Shown here piece by piece: positions 36,915 to 48,441 of a DNA stretch of 64,000 bases (within the stretch, counting starts at the first letter, position 1; each line of letters begins with the position of its first letter). Origin of the DNA: Combretum micranthum (Eukaryota > Streptophyta > Magnoliopsida > Myrtales > Combretaceae); NCBI GenBank assembly GCA_024138025.1, contig JAMXBD010001254.1, forward strand, positions 310,001 through 374,000, in the 5' to 3' direction. The position numbers and the translations under genes are program-made. The notes below the pieces were generated by a model that made no database searches, had not been told where the DNA came from, and worked only from the letters and a program-made list of their open reading frames with translations.

Positions 36915-38138
36915 CCTCCTTCAATTCTCCCATATATGGATTATCCAACCAAGATAGATGATCTGCTGCTAAATTTTCTGCTCCTTTCTTATCTCTGATC
37001 TCCAAATCAAACTCTTGGAGCAGTAATACCTATCTAATCAATCTTGGTTTAGCATCAACTTTAGAAAGAAGGTATTTCTAGGAAGAGTAGTCAGTATAGA
37101 CTACCACTTTAGATAAAATGAGATATAGCCTGAACTTATCAAAAGCAAATACTATAGCAAGAATCTCTTTTTCTGTTGTGGTACAATTCTCTTGTGTGGG
37201 TGTAAGAGTCTTTCTTGCATAGTAAATTGGTTGAAAGTGTTTCTTCTTCCTCTAACCTAACACATCCCCTATAGCAGCATCACTTGCATCACACATGAGT
37301 TTAAATGGTAAATTCCAATCGGGAACTACCATTATAGGGGCACAGGTTAACTTCTCCTTTAAGGCATTAAAAGCTTCCAAACAGCTTTCATCAAAATTGA
37401 ATGTAATATCTTTTTCTAACAATTTTGTCAAAGGTCTTGAAATTTTTGAAAAGTCCTTGATAAACCTAGGGTAAAAACCCACATGTCTGAGGAAGCTTCT
37501 TATTGCCTTGATAGATGTTGGTGGTGGTAACTTAGAAATCACCTCCACCTTCGCCATATCCACTTCTATCCCACTTCTTGATACCTTGTGACCCAACACT
37601 ATACCTTGTTGTACAATGAAATGGCACTTTTCCTAATTTAATCCAGGTTGGTCTCCTCACATCTCATCAAAACCTTCTCTAGATTAAATAAACACTTCTC
37701 AAATGAATTTCCAACCACCGAAAAGTCATCCATAAACACTTCCATCACATCCTCCACTAGATCCCCAAATATAGCTAACATACACCTTTGGAAAGTCGTA
37801 GGTGCATTGCATAACCCAAAAGGCATTCTACAGTATGCAAAGGTACCGTAAGGGCAAGTGAATGTTGTCTTTTCTTAATATTCCGGTGCTATGGGAATCT
37901 AAAAATATCTGGACATTCCATCCAAGAAACAATACAACTCATGACCAACAAGTCGCTTCAACATTTGGTCAATAAATGGTAGAGGGAAGTGATCCTTCCG
38001 TGTAGCATCATTAAGTCTCTTATAATCAATGCACACCTTCCAACCTATCACAGTGCGCATTGGGATCAATTCATTGCGCTCATTAGGCACAACTGTAATG
38101 CCGCCCTTCTTCGAGACCACTTGGACCGACTTACCCAT
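36915..38138 (-). pseudogene. pol: Athila reverse transcriptase and RNase H remnant
   Basis: RT blocks on the minus strand include KVCIDYKRLNDATRKDHFPLP and FIDQMLKRLVGHELYCFLDG (38138-37899), MPFGLCNAPTTFQRCM (37826) and the catalytic FMDDF near 37725. The connection region follows with GIEVDMAKVEVISKLPPP and FIKDFSKISRPLTKLL (37599 on). RNase H shows KLMCDASDAAIG near 37280, then, in shifting frames, TTTEKEILA and AADHLSWLD near 36950. Frame breaks lie near 37870, 37620 and 37250. Confidence 0.9.
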
Positions 38139-38181
38139 GGACTATTAGAAATTGGGTAAATAAGTCCTGCATCTAACAACT

Positions 38182-39530
38182 TCACCACTCTTTCTTGATG
38201 ACTTCTTTCATACTAGGATTTAGCCTCCGTTGAGGTTGCCCCACAGACTTATATCCATCTTCCATCAAGATCTTATGGCTACAAAAGGATGGACTAATCC
38301 CCTTAATATCCATTATCTTCCATGCTATGGCCCTCTTATGTTTCTTAAGCATAGATAGGAGTCGCTCTTTTCTTGAGTCAAGCTCTGATGAAATGATCAT
38401 CGGTAACTTAGAGTTCTCAACCAAAAAGGTATATTCTAAGTAAGAAGGTAACTGTTTCAGCTCTAATTTAGGAGGGTCTTCAACTGAGGGTTTTAATTGA
38501 GTAATACCACCCCAGTTAAGCTTCTCAATTCTAAAATCCTTTCTTTGCTCAGAAACCACATCTAACTGATCAACTATTTCTTTTACCTCTTCAATTCCAT
38601 CTAATTTACTTCTTCTTGTCAGACATGATTCCAAAGGATCTTTTATCAAAATATCTGGCAAAAAATCAGAAACGGTAAAATCACAAGTATCAATAGAAAA
38701 ACATTCATCATCACTAGTCATTGATTTCCTAAAAATGTCAGACATTCTGATCACCATCTCTTCCTTTCCAACCCGAAGAACCAGCTTTCCATCCTTGACA
38801 TCGATGACAGCTCCAGTGGTTGCCAAGAACGGTCTTCCCAAAATAAGTGGAACCTACATGTCTTCATCCATGTCCAATACTACAAAATCAGCAGGAAAAA
38901 TAAAATCATGTACCTTTACCAAAACGTCCTCTACCACTCCTTTTGGAAACCTCATGGAGCGATCAGCCAACTGAATGCTCATCCATGTACTCTTGGGCTC
39001 TCCTAAATTCAATTTCTTGAACAAGTTGTATGGCATAAGGTTAATGTTAGCTCCAAGATCTGCCAATGCCCTTTCCACCAGGAGGTCTCTTATCAAACAT
39101 GGAATGATAAAGCTACCAGGATCTTTAAGTTTCCTAGGTAGCTTGTTCAACAAAACCATGGAGCACTCTCCACCTAAAGTAACGGTAGAAAGTTCCTCCA
39201 ATTTCCTTTTGTTTGACAAAAGTTCCTTCAGAAATTTGGTGTTGGCATTAGACCCAAGGCTTCCACTAAGGGAAGGTTGATGTGCAACTGCTTAAAAAGT
39301 TCCAAGAACTTCTTGTAATGATCATCTTCCTTAACCTTTCTTAATCTGGAGGGATATGGTAAAGATGGTTGATATTCCTTTAGTACTAGGGATAATTCCT
39401 TTCCTTCTAACTTCTCATTTTCCACTGCTTTCTCCCCATTCTAGCTGGCAACTTTTTGCTTCTCTTTCTGGTCTTTCTCTTGAACTTGTAACTCCTTTCC
39501 ACTTCTTAGAGTCACAGCCTTCACCTGCTC
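38182..39530 (-). pseudogene. pol: Athila protease region remnant
   Basis: After AVTLRSGKELQ near 39500 (the Gag to protease linker typical of Athila) comes ALADLGANINLMPYNLFKKL (39219-38854), with the usual D-S/T-G-A changed to D-L-G-A as in Athila relatives, then SIQLADRSMRFPKGVVEDVL and FIFPADFVVLDM. A frame break follows, then GRPFLATTGAVIDVKDGKL (38841 on), an acidic linker, and SLRRLNPSMKEVIKKE-like RT entry. The protein would cleave Gag-Pol. Confidence 0.82.
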
Positions 39531-40257
39531 CTTAGGATTTGTCTCTGTATTACTAGGGAGTAAACCTGGAGCTCTTTCAGAAAGCATTTTGGCCAACTAG
39601 CCAATTTGCTTTTCCAAGTTATGGATGGATGCCTCTTGATTCCGATGATGTGTATCAGAACTTTGCATGAACCATGCCAAGAGGTCTTAAACATTATGCT
39701 TTTTCTCAAGTGATGGTAAAGCAAGGCATTGTTGTGGTGCTAGTAATTGTTGTGGCTTCTGAAACCCAAATGGAACATCTGATCCTTGGGTATTCTGATT
39801 TCTCTAAGAAAAATTAGGGTGATTCCTCCAACCTGGATTATATGTATTAATATAGGGATTATAATTCCCGGTTCCTCTTTTCAAATTTGTTCATAAAATT
39901 CACATTTTCCATGCTTGAACCATCTTTAGGAATATAGGATTCGTCTATTGGACTCACGAGAAAATCACCTTGAGGTAAAGCATCCATACTTGCTTTCATT
40001 TTATTCATCTGAGTTGTAAGTGATGCTACTTATGCCCTAATTTGAGAAACTGACTCTGACTCGTATATAGCAGGTACTGGTCGTGGGTTGTTCCTTTCAC
40101 TATGCCAACTGAATGTGTTCCTTGCCAATTCTTTAATCAAGTCATAAGCCTCAGGAGCACTTTTCTTCATCAAACTCCCACCAGCTATAGAGTCAATCAT
40201 CGTTTTCTTCTGATCACCAAGAGATGTATAGAATATTCTGACAAAATCATGCATTGA
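39531..40257 (-). pseudogene. gag: Athila gag, C-terminal half
   Basis: On the minus strand MHDFVRIFYTSLG (40254) and SIAGGSLMKKSAPEAYDLIKE match the end of the Athila Gag capsid region. Further on, GNYNPYINTYNPGWRNHPNFS-like sequence (39830-39880) is the conserved Athila Gag motif. Frames change several times. The N-terminal half is cut away by the insertion starting at 40263 and by a deletion. Confidence 0.8.
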
Positions 40258-40262
40258 AATCC

Positions 40263-42925
40263 TGTAATGCCCTAAAGTAAGGCATTACAACCCGCCACGT
40301 ATCCCTCTCTTAAAAGAGACACGCAAAGGCTCTAAATCTCAATACCACAAAATATAAACATATAAAAATCTCCATGAACCCGCATTTAAGGGTACTCTAG
40401 AAGGAACAAAACCTATGAAACCTGTAATTTATAACTTTCAAATACCTCCTATAATAAAAACTAAATCTGAGTTGGAAAAACTAAAGCTAACAATAATCCA
40501 GAAAAGATTTAACTTCCAACTAAAAACATATAATCCTGTTTAATAAACTATTACATAAAAAACCAATACTTCAAATCCTCAAAAAGATAAATAACAAAAT
40601 ATTGTTTCAAAAATCTTCAATAACTCAAGAAATCTTTTTTTATATGTCCTATATAACATCCTATTCCTCTGCATGTAGTTAGGTCCACTATCGCTATCCC
40701 CATGATCAAAATACAAGTCATAACCAGACAAGTCATAAACAATATCTCCATCACCTATACCTGAAAAAGAAAGGAATGAGCGAAAACGCCCAATACGCCA
40801 GTCCACAAACAATCTGCAAATGCACAAACAACATGTATAGATACGTGCAATTAACTAAATGCAAACAACAGGATTATTATCTTCATTAAGCCTGCAAAAC
40901 AACACAGTTCAGAATCATAGATCTCCGATCCCAAACTTGGAGTTACTTAGACTCCTTAAAAACAACCAGATATCAAAAATAAATAATTATATACATATAT
41001 TGGTGAATGGGTACTCCCCAAACACCCGTGGCCATACTGCCAATAAACCTATATCTACCGGAATCATCTCCAAGTGCAACTCCACTAGGGACAACGACAC
41101 ACAAGGATCATCAAGGTGCCTCACCAGTATGACTGTCTGCCAGGTCTTTACTAGTTAAAGCCAATGACATCCAAAAAAACAAATTAAGCCAAATAGAATT
41201 AAGTTCATTTATATATCTGTTCCTACAACAACAATCAGAAAACTAAACCTGTAAGCAAATACAACAAACAAGGAAAGGTCGTACCTTTTCCAATTCTAGG
41301 AACAATCTCTCCAAATCCACAATTTCTTAAAAACAACAAGAAATCTCCTAATCTCCTCTCAAGAAATCACAATTGCAGAATCTCTTCGATCAATTCCCTA
41401 GAAAACCCAAACCTCCACAAAACCCTAATTGCATAAATCAACAAATACAAACAAATCCATCATTCTAATTTGATCTTTTAATGAATCTATGATTTAGAGG
41501 ATGAAAATTTACTTTGATTTGACTCTAAATCCAGAAAATTGCCAAAGACCGCAAAGAAACCATAACCCTAGAACATCCCTAATCATGAACGAACAAAACC
41601 CTAAATCAGAAATCATTTCGATAAAATCTACATATGTAATTAAGGGATTTAATTACCTTGCATGGATCTCAAATTCTTAATCGTTCACCTCAAGATTCAG
41701 ATCTGATCTTCAATCTCCCTTAAACACTCACTCTTCAGATCTCCAAGAAAATTAGAACCGTTTCTCAATTCTTCTTAAAAACAAAAGAAAATCCTAAGGT
41801 AATTCATAGATTGAAAGACTTTAAAGGAAAGATATGATTTTGATTACCTGAATCCGAACTTCTAAGATCTCCTTTGACCAATAGAATCAAATCTCCAAAC
41901 CCGATATGTATGTTTTTTAATTCTATCACAAATTCAATAATCAAACCCTAAGAAATTTAATAATTCATAATATCTTAAAACAAAAAAAGTGATTCAGTTA
42001 CCTGATCTGGACTTCTAAATCCTTTGGCGGCTATAAACTCTCAAAGGATAAGAATCTAGGTTTAGGGTTTTGTTGGAGAAAAAAACAAAGAAAGAATATA
42101 TAGGGATTTGTGACTTTTGATCTTCTATCATGTGTCTGTCATGTGACCAAAATTGTATTAAAATTAGATTTTTGTTGACAAAGAAAGAATATATAGGCCG
42201 ACGGTTTTCCACTGTCTTAAACGTACTCCAAATCTCTTAGGGTTTTGAATGAGGAATGGTGTGACAAACTCGTAGGTTAAGGGTATATTTATAGAGGTAT
42301 GTTTTTTAGGAAAAACTCTAGGTTCATATCCAATTTAGGCTGCTAAAATACATTCTTAATCAAGTTTTTGCCATGTGAACACAATAAAATTATATTTCAA
42401 CTTTGACCATAAACCTTCTTATTTAATATCCTTTGACTCTTTGACCCTTCTTAATAATCCCTTTTATATACTTTAGGATTGACCATAAAACCCTCTTAGT
42501 TTATATCAAATGACAAATTATTTATCTTTATATTACATTTCTCTTCTCCTAAAAGAAACTGTTGTCCTCGAAAGTTACTCGAATCACTATCTCCTTTTTA
42601 TCCATGCATCCATCATTTTTCTGTCACTCTTTTTCTTCTTATTTCTGATTCTTTTCATCATATTAACCCATCTCCATGCTTATATCTGCTAGATAAAATA
42701 TAATTCCATTGACGTCTCTTTAATTCTTAACTTTCACCACTCAATTTGGATTGGCTTCCTTCGTTACTTCACAACACCTCTTGATTATAACTTAAACTTA
42801 TTAACAATATTCATCAAGAAATCTTGCCTCAACTTCATTGTATTAAATCTTCAATCCAATTCCTGGAGCAATGTTTAGAAAGCTTAAAATCTTAACTATA
42901 GTTTTAAATTCCAAAGGTCAAATCT
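40263..42925 (-). mobile_element. Truncated Ty3/gypsy 3' end (3' LTR plus pol tail) inside Athila gag
   Basis: The LTR runs from 42537 to 40263 (2,275 bp, minus strand), starting TGTAATATAAAG and ending GGGCATTACA. It has a TATA box near 42285-42297 (CTATAAATA on minus). Before it, at 42538-42575, the minus strand reads AACTTTCGAGGACAAC and a purine tract, as at the end of gypsy pol. Up to about 42925 is degraded interior. No 5' LTR or primer site exists, so the element is 5'-truncated. The right edge is uncertain: AATCC at 40258-40262 and AATCT at 42921-42925 might be an imperfect target duplication. Confidence 0.65.
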
Positions 42926-43085
42926 TACATTAACCTAGAGCTCTAAATGATCCCGGTTTAGTTTCTGTCTTTATGATGGATGAATTTTGTAGAGTCTATC
43001 TGATCTTCCTTAAATTTTTTTGGCTATTTTTCAGGTTTAGGGTCGAAATCGACTAAATCAGAGTGCTACTTCGGGTCATAAACCT
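42926..43085 (-). pseudogene. gag: Athila gag N-terminus remnant
   Basis: The minus strand begins MTRSST near 43075 and, in another frame, LVDFDPKPEK, as at the start of Athila Gag. Only about 50 codons remain, so the middle of the capsid region has been deleted in addition to the insertion. Confidence 0.5.
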
Positions 43086-43195
43086 GTAAAACACAATCAA
43101 TCAAATGTCAATGGAAGTTGTCAATATGATAAAACAAACAAAATTTAAACACTAGATGCATAGAAATTTTAGTTCTTCCTAATGTTGAAATCGTT

Positions 43196-43213
43196 TCCCT
43201 GACAACGGCACCA
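43196..43213 (-). other. Athila primer binding site, tRNA-Asp type
   Basis: The minus strand reads TGGTGCCGTTGTCAGGGA, three transitions from the TGGCGCCGTTGCCGGGGA site used by Athila elements. It lies 6 nt inside the 5' LTR end. Confidence 0.85.
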
Positions 43214-43877
43214 AAAACTAGTTGTCTTGTTTTTATGATTTATAAACTTATATCCACTTCTTTACTTGGATTGATAAGCAAGTGTACCTATCATTTAGTA
43301 GTATAGAATAAAGTATAGGGTCGTCTCCTCAGGGAACGTGTCAAGCACTAGTATTAAATTAACCTTTCTATTATCTAGCAATCAAATGGTCGAATTAAAT
43401 GAATTAAATCTGAATTTACAACTAAACTACACTAACTGCAGAATATCACCAAAAACAAAACAGTGACAATGTTACAACAAAATTGAACTCAAATTAAACA
43501 ACAGGTTTACTTCATCAAATTAACATGATTAAATAACAATTCATCCTATTAATTACTTATCTACTGGAATTCTTGATTCATGGTCAATATTCTCATAAAT
43601 AACCAATTCTAATCCAAATTTGCATCCACTAGAATCTCTTCTAAGTAAATAGATAAATCAGAATTCCTTAAAGAACTCTTGTTGTCCTCAAATTCCTTAA
43701 AAACATGCAGGAAACTTCCTATTAATATCTCTATCAATAGGAGTAGTTTGTTCTAATGACTTAGATCTACTTGATGGAATTGTTTCTCAACATGTTTCAT
43801 TGAGATCTAGTATAGGAGAATGTTGTGCACTACAATTTCCTAACTTTTATGAAGTTCTATCACTAGAAATTCATAAT

Positions 43878-43973
43878 TGTTGGTCCCGAAATGATAACCA
43901 AGAGGGGGGTGAATTGGTTATAATAAAAATTTTGACCAAATTTTCACACACTTGGTTATACTAATAAAATGGC
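43878..43973 (+). repeat. Left terminal inverted repeat, 96 bp
   Basis: It begins TGTTGGTCCCGAAATGATAA and ends AATAAAATGGC. It has six Gs where the right copy has seven. Confidence 0.93.
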
Positions 43974-45552
43974 TTTTGATCTTTATAAAATAAATGAATT
44001 TGATGAAAAACTTCTTTAAAAATAATAAACCAAAATTATCCTATATGAATAATCTCACGAATATTTAAACTATAGTTTGAAAACTTTCTTCTTGGAACCT
44101 TCTGACCAACTCTCTGACTCAAGAACAATAAGAACAACACTTTCTGATTAACCTTCTAACTGGCGATCAAATGCAATAAAACAAATTAAAATTACACAAA
44201 TTAAAGAGAGATGAGTAAGAGAGAAATGCAAAACGAATTATAGAGGTTCCGCCTTGAGTGTCAATCCTCTCTTCTAGCTCCAAGCCAGGGTCACCGGTAA
44301 TCCACACCGGTGTTGTTCCACTAATCCAATAAATAAGAATAGTTACAAGAAGTTCACAATTCACTCAGCTTGATTCTCTCAACAACCAATCTACTGAGCC
44401 TACTTGCAACTCACAATCACTAAAATAATTTATCAAAATCTGAGGAGAATAAAGTAAAGGTCCTCGACGGTTTTTGAACAATACGAAGGAACAATGAAAA
44501 TAATGACAGTAATTTCGCTCTTGAATACTTTTTAATTCTCGTTTTTTTTGTTCTACGTTCTGCCCTCTATTTATTTAAGTTGTTCGTATATATTTGTTCT
44601 TCTCAACACTTGAAAACAATCTGCTGCGTTCCAAATTAACTTGTTTTCCAGATTTCTCGCAAAAATGAAGATTTGTTCCGGATATGTCGAGTACAATATC
44701 TCTTCAAGTCTATCCTCATCTGGATTTGAATTTTGAATCGTCTGATAAGCTTCCTCGAGAGTGAGATAACTTCAAATCTCTACAATCTTGCATGAATATC
44801 TCAAACAAACAATTTCAAACATTCCTCTTGTTGATCACGTCTTGAATCTGTTCAAAGTATCACGCCTGGGATATTTATTTTTCTGTTTCATGAATTTCTG
44901 ACTTCGGACAAGCTCCTGAAATCTTGTCTATGTATTAAAAAAATATCCGAACATTACTTGCATAATCTTATCCCAAATTAATTTTCAAATTACTTAAACT
45001 TTCTCATCTTATTTTAATTAGAAAATAATAAAATACCCTGTGGATTATGAACCAACTTTTGTGGAACAGATTAGATATATTTCCCAAATATATTTAATCA
45101 TTGGAGCTAGGTCTTCATCATATCAAATATTTTGTTTTTTCTTCATATCGTATCTTCTGACATTCCTTCTGCCTTTCATCTGTGTACTTGTTCATAAATA
45201 ACGTTCCTTCTGCCTAAGCTTCTGACTTATCATTTTTCCTTTGTTCATAATAGATGTTCCTTCTGCCTAAGCTTCTGACTTATCATAAATATTTGAATCC
45301 TCTTGAATAAACTTTCTGGATAACTTTCTGATAAAACATACTCAAAATAATCGTTATTTCATTAATTTTTGTTATCATCAAAATCCTTGATTGAGAGAAA
45401 CCAACATTCTCCCCCTTTTTGATGATAACAAAACCTATATATAAACAAAATAAATAAAAATTACACATATATATTTATCCAGAAATTTTTAACATGTCCT
45501 AAATTTTATATTCTACAAAATTGAAATTATCCAAAAGAATTATCCAAAAGAA

Positions 45553-45649
45553 CCAACATATCTAGTGATTTTGTTTATTTGTATCCAACATATCTAGTGA
45601 TTTTGTTTATTTGTATACCAACATATCTAGTGATTTTGTTTATTTGTCT
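45553..45649 (-). repeat. 32-bp tandem triplication next to a purine motif
   Basis: Three units (45553-45584, 45585-45617, 45618-45649) share CCAACATATCTAGTGATTTT; the second is one base longer. On the minus strand they directly follow AACAAAAAGGGGGAGACAAA. A second AAAAAGGGGGAGAATGTTGG copy lies at about 45409-45427 and a weaker TTAGGGGGAGC at 45690-45700. Confidence 0.88.
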
Positions 45650-45815
45650 CCCCCTTTTTGTTAGCATCAAAGAAACCAGCATTAAGAAAATAAATGCTCC
45701 CCCTAAGAATATGCCAAAAGTAAACATTCATGCGTTTGAAAAATAAAATGTGCAGAGTCTGAAATATCAAAATACAGACATATTCAAGAAGTTCTGAAAA
45801 CAAAAAAAATGTAAA

Positions 45816-47525
45816 TCATTTTTTCTTTGATTGCCTAGTTATTACTGTCTTGCGGGCTGGTTGTTTTTTCCTTTGAGGAAAAGTCTTTGGAGGAGGAACA
45901 GATGATTGAGGTTGAGATTGAGTGGGCTGATCAGGTTTTTGAGTTTTGTTTAAAGTGAGAATATCCTCAGCAACCTTATGAAGAGCTTCCAAATCTGCAG
46001 AGGGAATTGCTCAATATGTTCAACAGTAACAGCTTGGATCCCTTCATCAGGTGGAGCCTGCACGTTTTCTTCTGGTTGTGGATTCAAAGCTTCAGAGGGT
46101 GGAATTTGAGAAGACAGTTGTGGGTCACTGGTAGTGAGAGGAACAGCTGGATCAAAGTTCTCAGGAGGTAGATCATCCATGACGACCTCTGGATGTGAGT
46201 CCTGTTGTGGGTCAAGATGCTGGGACTCGTCTTTTTGCTGCAAATCAATAGTTTGAAGAATAGATTTTGTTAAATTGTTCTTCAAATCATTGATTTTCTT
46301 ATCAATGAGACCTAATAAAGCAGATTGGAGGCCTGATCGTGAAGTCTCTCCTGGAGGTGGAGGAACAACATCCTCTGAGTCACTCTCTGACTTACTTTCA
46401 TCAAACCTAGTATCACCTTCCCTAATCTCAAACTTTCCACCAGTGCGAACACGATATGATTTCTTTTTCTTGCTTTTCATCTTTCTTTTCCAGTATTTTT
46501 AGAAGATAAATTCTTCTCTCTATCTTCTGCAATATCCTCTGCCTCACTTTCTGTCCCATTCTCTGAATCTAGAAGCAGTTCACCTTCAGCCAAGGATTTT
46601 ATCTTTTCCCAATCAAATCGAAATTTACTAAACTTAGAATGTCTATACCAAGCACCATCTTTGGAAAACCACAGTTTTTGAGATACAAGAATCCCCATTT
46701 TCTTCAAATTTGTTTCTCCAAATTTCTTTAAACCGACTGTAGGTGTAACTTTGGGGACAAGGTAACATTCTTGTATTTAAAAAATTTCATTAAAACATTT
46801 CCATAGGGTTTGTTTCTTCGTGTTCTCATATGTGTTTCAAAATCATGGTGGGTATATCTATTTCTAAGTTCTTTTTCATTGCTAAAACAATCATAGCTTC
46901 CTCGATTGAAATGGTTGTTGTACTACCATTCTTTGGCAAAATACAATCTACAACAGCTTTATGTAACAACCGAATAAGTAATTCAAAATCAGTTGAAAAG
47001 ATATCCTTCTCTTTAAAACTACCAACCCATCATTCAATTCTTGAAATATTGCATTCCTAGACAGTGTCAATATTTTTTATCATCTTGCATGTCCTTCATC
47101 TCAAAGCAGTGTAGAAGATCTTTCCTTGTGATCTTAATAACTTTGCCTCCCGCTCTAGATTTTAAAGAAAATCCTCTAACTGAGACAAGTTTCATAAAAT
47201 TCCTTTATGACCCTTTCATCAAATACGTCAAGAACATGACATATGTTCTTGCATCCAATCTATTCAGCCAATGATTCCAATAAAAGCCATTGTTCGAAAA
47301 GAATTTGAAATCGATGTAAGAACATTCTCTTACCTTTTTCGACAACCGTGAAGAAGAAATCAAGGATTTCTTTCCCCTTTTTCTTTTGGCTGGGGTTTGC
47401 ACTCGTTCTTCTTGAGAGACGGTATGCTCTGAGTCATCTTCTGACTCAAGCATGGGGCCTTCAGATTGTCGTTCCTCAGCCTGTTGAGGATCCACAGTTG
47501 TTTGCCATTTTATTAGTATAACCAA
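45816..47525 (-). pseudogene. Plant transposon-protein-like gene (frameshifted)
   Basis: On the minus strand it starts in or beside the right terminal repeat. An acidic, Lys/Arg-rich leader (KRKRGKKSLISSS) leads to KKVRECSYIDFKFFSNNGFY and WLNRLDARTYV (47350-47250), then across frame breaks VSVRGFSLKSRAGGKVIKIT, LLIRLLHKAVVDCILPKNGS, ISIEEAMIVLAMKKNLEID and NKPYGNVLMKFFKY (to about 46780). These match in order the 'putative plant transposon protein' domain family. The rest (46707-45816) is Ser/Glu- and Pro/Gln-rich with a short coiled helix (GLIDKKINDLKNNLTKSIL) and a basic end (RKTVITRQSKKK) before TGA at 45818-45816. There is no recognisable DDE or RT motif. The family's function is unknown. 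Confidence 0.68.
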
Positions 47526-47600
47526 GTGTGTGAAAATTTGGTCAAAATTTTTATTATAACCAATTCACCCCCCCTCTTGGTTATCATTTCGGGACCAACA
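47504..47600 (-). repeat. Right terminal inverted repeat, 97 bp
   Basis: It is the reverse complement of 43878-43973 apart from one extra C, and ends GGGACCAACA next to the ATAAT duplication. Confidence 0.93.
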
Positions 47601-48441
47601 ATAATTAAGCGGATTACTAACAATTAAAAGCACAATTTATGTTAATATGACTTCGTAAACTAAACCCACTACTCACATATGATGGAACATGAATACAAAT
47701 TCAGAGAAGACATGATTATAACAGAAAGTAAGATAAGAATTAGAGGAAAAAGAAGAAACCCCTTTCGATACAATGATAGAAATGTTGTTACAAATCACAA
47801 CACACAATCCCAATCATCTCTCTCGAGTTCTCCCAGAATTTCCTGCAATACATTCTACGAACGTTGAACTATCGCAATGATTTTCTTGAAAACAAACTAA
47901 GAACAGGTGTGATGATACAACAAGGGAAGTAGTTACTTCTTCCCCCCCAGGAATAATGTATTCAAATGTCTAATACATTTTCTTGAAGGTTTTTGATGAA
48001 AAGATATGACTTTTTATTAGTGGATATACTGTTTGAACAAACTAATGTAAAATTCGTATTTGTGACTTTCCAATTGTCACTGTCTGACTTTGATTCACCT
48101 TTAAAACTTCAATCATCAAAGCACTAATCACGATTGTGACTTTCGCCTAAGTAGGTATTGGCGTTAATTTTCTAGAAGAACCCATTAATCACGACCGTGA
48201 TTTTGTGATGGATTTGAACTCCTCCACTGCTACTTGAATTCACGGTCGTGACTCTTCCTGTCTTGATCATATTTCCTCTTTGATTCCTCTTAATAGCCTC
48301 ATTAAATTCCAAGTTGGGCTGAAGTGATCATATACAGCGGTTAAGTACCAATTCTCCTATAAATTAAGTTAATAAACTTTAAATTGGACTTATTTGGCAC
48401 TTAAATAACTACTTCGAATAAAAGATAAATCATGCCTATCA

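Larger units (their letters stand above)
43878..47600 (-). mobile_element. Terminal-inverted-repeat element with LTR-like ends and transposon-protein gene
   Basis: The element is 3,723 bp, with a perfect ATAAT duplication (43873-43877, 47601-47605); the uninterrupted sequence is seen in the other Athila LTR at about 30487-30500. Its termini are near-perfect inverted repeats of 96 and 97 bp that start TGTTGGTCCCGAAATG and differ by one G in a G run. TG...CA ends and 5-bp duplication recall LTR elements, but no direct LTR pair is visible. One minus-strand gene fills its right half. Three purine-rich motifs near 45410-45700 resemble the multiple polypurine tracts of Sireviruses (Copia). Class unclear. 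Confidence 0.85.
29833..48441 (-). mobile_element. Athila-type Ty3/gypsy retrotransposon with two nested insertions
   Basis: The element spans 18.6 kb including later insertions, with GGTAT duplications at 29828-29832 and 48442-48446. Minus-strand order: 5' LTR (43220-48441), tRNA-Asp type primer site, gag, protease, RT, RNase H, integrase, third ORF with ATHILA-type domain, polypurine tract, 3' LTR (29833-31327). LTR lengths without the insert are 1,494 and 1,495 bp, but they differ visibly, so the insertion is not recent. All genes are broken. Two later insertions, in gag and the 5' LTR, are listed separately. Confidence 0.92.
43220..48441 (-). repeat. Athila 5' LTR, split by an inverted-repeat element
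   Basis: It matches 29833-31327 on both sides of the insert (43220-43877 and 47606-48441). The terminal TG has become AG at 43220-43221. The TATA box is damaged: the stretch matching TATTTATAT in the other LTR reads TATTCAAAT at 47959-47967, so this 5' promoter is probably dead. Confidence 0.9.

Noticed and set aside
45950..46707. Host nuclear protein with acidic and Pro/Gln-rich tracts
   Set aside because: It is bounded by the terminal inverted repeats with a target duplication, and its upstream part matches the plant transposon-protein family.
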